A program made the position numbers and the translations under genes. Positions 5,728-7,282 of a DNA stretch of 7,282 nucleotides are shown here, piece after piece. The stretch comes from Planctomycetota bacterium (GTDB taxonomy: Bacteria; Planctomycetota; Phycisphaerae; WQYP01), in the NCBI GenBank assembly GCA_021795535.1, contig JAJYPG010000059.1, forward strand, positions 1 to 7,282, read 5' to 3'. How positions within the stretch are numbered: position 1 is the first letter of the stretch; the number at the start of each line of letters is the position of its first letter. The notes under the pieces were generated by a model. The model saw only the letters and a program-made list of their open reading frames with translations. It made no database searches and was not told where the DNA came from.

Positions 5728-5770
5728 GGAGGGAGTGGAGAGCGTGGGTGAAGCGGAGGGAGTGGAGAGC
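5728..5770 (+). repeat. Two exact 16-bp direct repeats between convergent genes
   Basis: GGAGGGAGTGGAGAGC occurs at 5728-5743 and 5755-5770, a 27-base period. They lie in the 139-bp gap between the CxxC protein gene and csrA. The purine-rich bias on the plus strand is marked. No intrinsic terminator for either gene was seen in this gap. Confidence 0.7.
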
Positions 5771-5838
5771 TTCCCAGTTGGACGTTATTACTGCCAAGCC
5801 TTCGCGGCGGCATACAAAAAATAACCCATAAACAGGAA

Positions 5839-6126
5839 TTACGGCTTGACCGATGTTTCGCCTGCGGGCTTTGGGGCAGTTGGCGATGCTTTCGTATCTG
5901 CGGCTTGGGCGGTAGTTCCGGGGTGGGCGGCATCAGCAGGTTTTCCCGCAATCACCACTCCGCGCTCTTTTTGAATAGCGTCAAAAATTTCCTGTCGATG
6001 CACGGGAACCGTATTGGGAGCATTAATGCCAAGGCGTACCTTGTCGCCACGAATATCCACCACCGTGATAACGATATTATCACCTATCACGATGCTTTCA
6101 TTGCGTTGTCGGGAAAGTACCAGCAT
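5839..6126 (-). CDS. csrA: Carbon storage regulator CsrA with C-terminal extension
   Basis: CsrA is a dimeric RNA-binding protein that binds GGA-containing hairpins, usually over ribosome sites, to repress or stabilise mRNAs. It also controls flagellin translation in many flagellated bacteria. Residues 1-54 are a canonical Csr[21 protein letters not shown], then VRLGINAP and VPVHRQEI. The RNA-contact residues L4, R6, V42 and R44 are all present. The family is usually 60-75 residues. This one is 95, with an Ala/Pro/Thr/Lys-rich, probably disordered tail from about 60 to 95. ATG 6126 has AAGGAG (6134-6139) seven bases upstream, and the stop is TAA. fliW lies upstream on the same strand, separated by 220 bases that include a repeat copy. 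FliW-CsrA partner switching is the expected mode of control. Confidence 0.95.
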   Translation of the reverse strand: MLVLSRQRNESIVIGDNIVITVVDIRGDKVRLGINAPNTVPVHRQEIFDAIQKERGVVIAGKPADAAHPGTTAQAADTKASPTAPKPAGETSVKP

Positions 6127-6133
6127 CGTCTAA

Positions 6134-6169
6134 CTCCTTGACAAATAGTATCCATAAACCCAGCCATCC
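6134..6169 (-). promoter_or_regulatory. csrA leader with three GGA motifs
   Basis: On the minus strand GGA occurs within the ribosome site CAAGGAG (6135-6137), in ATGGATAC (6151-6153) and in GGGGATGG (6167-6169), all within about 45 bases of the csrA start. Multiple GGA sites in the csrA leader are the known basis of autoregulation in enterobacteria. One of the three is simply the Shine-Dalgarno sequence, so the case is suggestive only. Confidence 0.3.
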
Positions 6170-6205
6170 CCCGCCCCCGCGCTTCTGATGCACACCGGCC
6201 AATAT

Positions 6206-6211
6206 ATTATA
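6206..6211 (-). promoter_or_regulatory. Candidate -10 box for a csrA-proximal promoter
   Basis: TATAAT, a perfect -10 match, reads on the minus strand and would start transcription about 72 bases before csrA. The -35 region at 16-18 bases (around 6228-6235) does not resemble TTGACA, so the promoter is weakly supported. It would allow csrA expression apart from fliW. Confidence 0.3.
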
Positions 6212-6245
6212 TCCTGCATCTTGCGATTCAGCGATAAACAGCGCC

Positions 6246-6314
6246 ATGCCTGGAACGGCGAAATGCGGCTGAGGACAGCCGTGCTCCCAGAACAATCCTC
6301 GTCCGCCAGAAAAA
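6246..6314 (-). repeat. Dispersed repeat, copy 2 (inverted relative to copy 1)
   Basis: Read on the minus strand, these 69 bases match 3171-3240 at about 59 positions with a one-base gap. The core hairpin is CGGCTG-AGGA-CAGCCG on the plus strand (6266-6281). On the fliW-csrA strand its loop is TCCT, so that transcript does not present GGA here. At one edge GCCAG-AAAAA-CTGGC (6305-6319) forms a second hairpin. This copy occupies most of the gap between fliW and csrA. Confidence 0.75.
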
Positions 6315-6346
6315 CTGGCAGCAAAAAAAACAGAATGGCGACGGAA

Positions 6347-6847
6347 TCACGCTACCGCCTGGACCACTCCAGCCTTCCGGCCCATGGCCAAAACACCTTT
6401 CCATGCGGAATCCCATTGAGATTCAAATTCCACTGAGGCCGCGGCTTGCGGCTTTATTTCCACAGGCAATTCCACACGCAACTGCACGCCGCGTCGCGAA
6501 TGTTTATTAATAACAACAGGCTGGTCCACATTTACCACCAAATACTCGCCGGAACGTTCCAGAATAAGAAAAGCCCGAAGTTCGCCACTCCGGCTTGTAC
6601 GCATTAATTCCAAAACCTGCCGATTGGCAGGCAACTTATAACCAGGAACACAGGTCGTGGGATCAACCAGCCGCAGAGCAACGGAATCATCATCCACACT
6701 TTGCAGCCAAGTAGACGCATCAGGCGTCTGGCTTTCCAAAAGAACAAATCGTCCGGTGACTCCGATCTCCGCAGGCAAACCAACCATTTGGATAATCTGC
6801 TCATCAAGCAGTTCAAGTGGTCCAAAACGAGTGGTATTGATCACCAT
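6347..6847 (-). CDS. fliW: Flagellar assembly factor FliW
   Basis: FliW binds newly made flagellin and, when free, binds CsrA allosterically, relieving CsrA repression of flagellin translation. The 166-residue product shows the family pattern: FGPLEL near residue 8, RFVLLES (33-39), WLQSVDD (47-53), ALRLVDP (57-63), then YLVVNVDQPVVINKHSRRG (102-120), which corresponds to the conserved NLxxPIVIN segment. Length is slightly above the usual 130-150, with a C-terminal extension of about 35 residues. ATG 6847 has AAGGAG (6858-6863) ten bases upstream. An in-frame ATG at 6898 would add 17 residues but translates through this ribosome site and is unlikely. csrA follows downstream on the same strand, the usual fliW-csrA order. 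No flagellin gene is in the window. Confidence 0.93.
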   Translation of the reverse strand: MVINTTRFGPLELLDEQIIQMVGLPAEIGVTGRFVLLESQTPDASTWLQSVDDDSVALRLVDPTTCVPGYKLPANRQVLELMRTSRSGELRAFLILERSGEYLVVNVDQPVVINKHSRRGVQLRVELPVEIKPQAAASVEFESQWDSAWKGVLAMGRKAGVVQAVA

Positions 6848-7282
6848 AAAGTAGAGACTCCTTTTTAACACGAAGCGGCCAAACGCGGTGTGTGGCACAA
6901 TAAGGCCAGAACCCTAAGACCACAGGACACGTCCTCCAACGAGGCGCATCCTAAAAGCGACCCATAAAAGAGCGGTCAATCTATTATTCGTGCAAATGAA
7001 CGCTGCAAGTCCAATAAAATCGTGTAAACAGGCAAATATTCGTATTTAGAAATTAAAATCGCCATGTCAATCGACGGGTGGTTGTCCGTACAACGCGACT
7101 TTTTGCAAGCGACACCATCAGCACGTAATGACGCCAGAGAATAAAGTGGATGAGCGGCGCATTCCGCATGTGTGGATGTGGCCTTTCCCAATAAAGGCGT
7201 CCTTGAGGGGCGTATTGTATGCGCCAAACCTAATTCCACCACCGTCTGGCCCATCCACCGTTCCCACCAAAATGGCTGACTC
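6848..7282. other. 435-bp region upstream of fliW with no supported gene
   Basis: A minus-strand frame from the window edge to TGA near 6976 is open for about 100 codons (ATG at 7254). A plus-strand frame from ATG 7128 is open to the right edge. Neither shows a recognisable family motif or a clear ribosome site, and they overlap, so at most one is real. The stretch 6985-7070 is AT-rich. AGGAC-AC-GTCCT (6924-6935) is an inverted repeat 76 bases before fliW and could be an operator. No good sigma70, sigma28 or sigma54 promoter for fliW was found by eye. Confidence 0.4.

Noticed and set aside
5793..5825. GC-rich hairpin with an adjacent A/T tract as a csrA terminator
   Set aside because: On the csrA strand the T tract precedes the hairpin instead of following it, and on the plus strand the tract is A-rich, so neither orientation gives an intrinsic terminator.
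6226..6246. Sigma54-like promoter (GG and GC boxes) upstream of csrA
   Set aside because: The GG to GC spacing is 11 bases instead of 10, and flanking consensus bases are poor.
6228..6416. 62-residue minus-strand frame containing RIVLGARLSSA
   Set aside because: It is the translation of dispersed-repeat copy 2 and overlaps the fliW 3' end. The similar peptide at 3076-3264 has the same origin.

Overview
The window reads as bacterial chromosome of moderate GC content. It holds a mixture of conserved core genes: deoxyribose-phosphate aldolase, a eukaryotic-type (GT3) glycogen synthase, a chlorite-dismutase-fold coproheme decarboxylase (HemQ/ChdC), and the flagellar regulators CsrA and FliW. Small palindromic repeats are scattered through the gaps. 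A bacterial GT3 glycogen synthase, a Thermus/Acidobacteria-like HemQ and a fliW-csrA pair would fit a flagellated member of the Planctomycetota or a related PVC lineage. That placement is inference from family knowledge and is not proven by the sequence.

Layout. 120-821 (+): deoC, full length but interrupted by one in-frame TAG at codon 89. 892-3057 (-): glycogen synthase, convergent with deoC. 3058-3505: a 448-bp gap packed with inverted and dispersed repeats. 3506-4339 (-): hemQ, same strand as the glycogen synthase and upstream of it. 4489-4662 (+): a possible 57-residue one-helix membrane protein, divergent from hemQ. 4663-5096: a gene-free stretch with a candidate promoter, a terminator-like hairpin and tandem duplications. 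5097-5699 (+): a 200-residue protein of unknown function with two CxxC pairs. 5839-6126 (-): csrA with a long Ala/Pro tail. 6127-6346: a gap containing an inverted copy of the repeat found upstream of the glycogen synthase. 6347-6847 (-): fliW. 6848-7282: no gene that I can support.

How the genes fit together. FliW and CsrA form the known partner switch: FliW sequesters the RNA-binding protein CsrA, coupling flagellin status to translation. Glycogen synthesis is a classic CsrA target in enterobacteria. The transcribed strand upstream of this glycogen synthase carries two hairpins whose loops contain AGGA, the core of a CsrA site, and both lie within repeat copies. This suggests, but does not show, that CsrA controls glycogen synthesis here through repeat-borne sites. 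The glycogen synthase also keeps, with identical spacing, the six-arginine cluster that senses glucose-6-phosphate in animal and yeast enzymes.

Most notable points: the lone amber codon in an otherwise intact deoC, the repeat-borne AGGA hairpins, the 21-bp inverted-repeat element at 3161-3310, and the conserved arginine switch in a bacterial GT3 enzyme.
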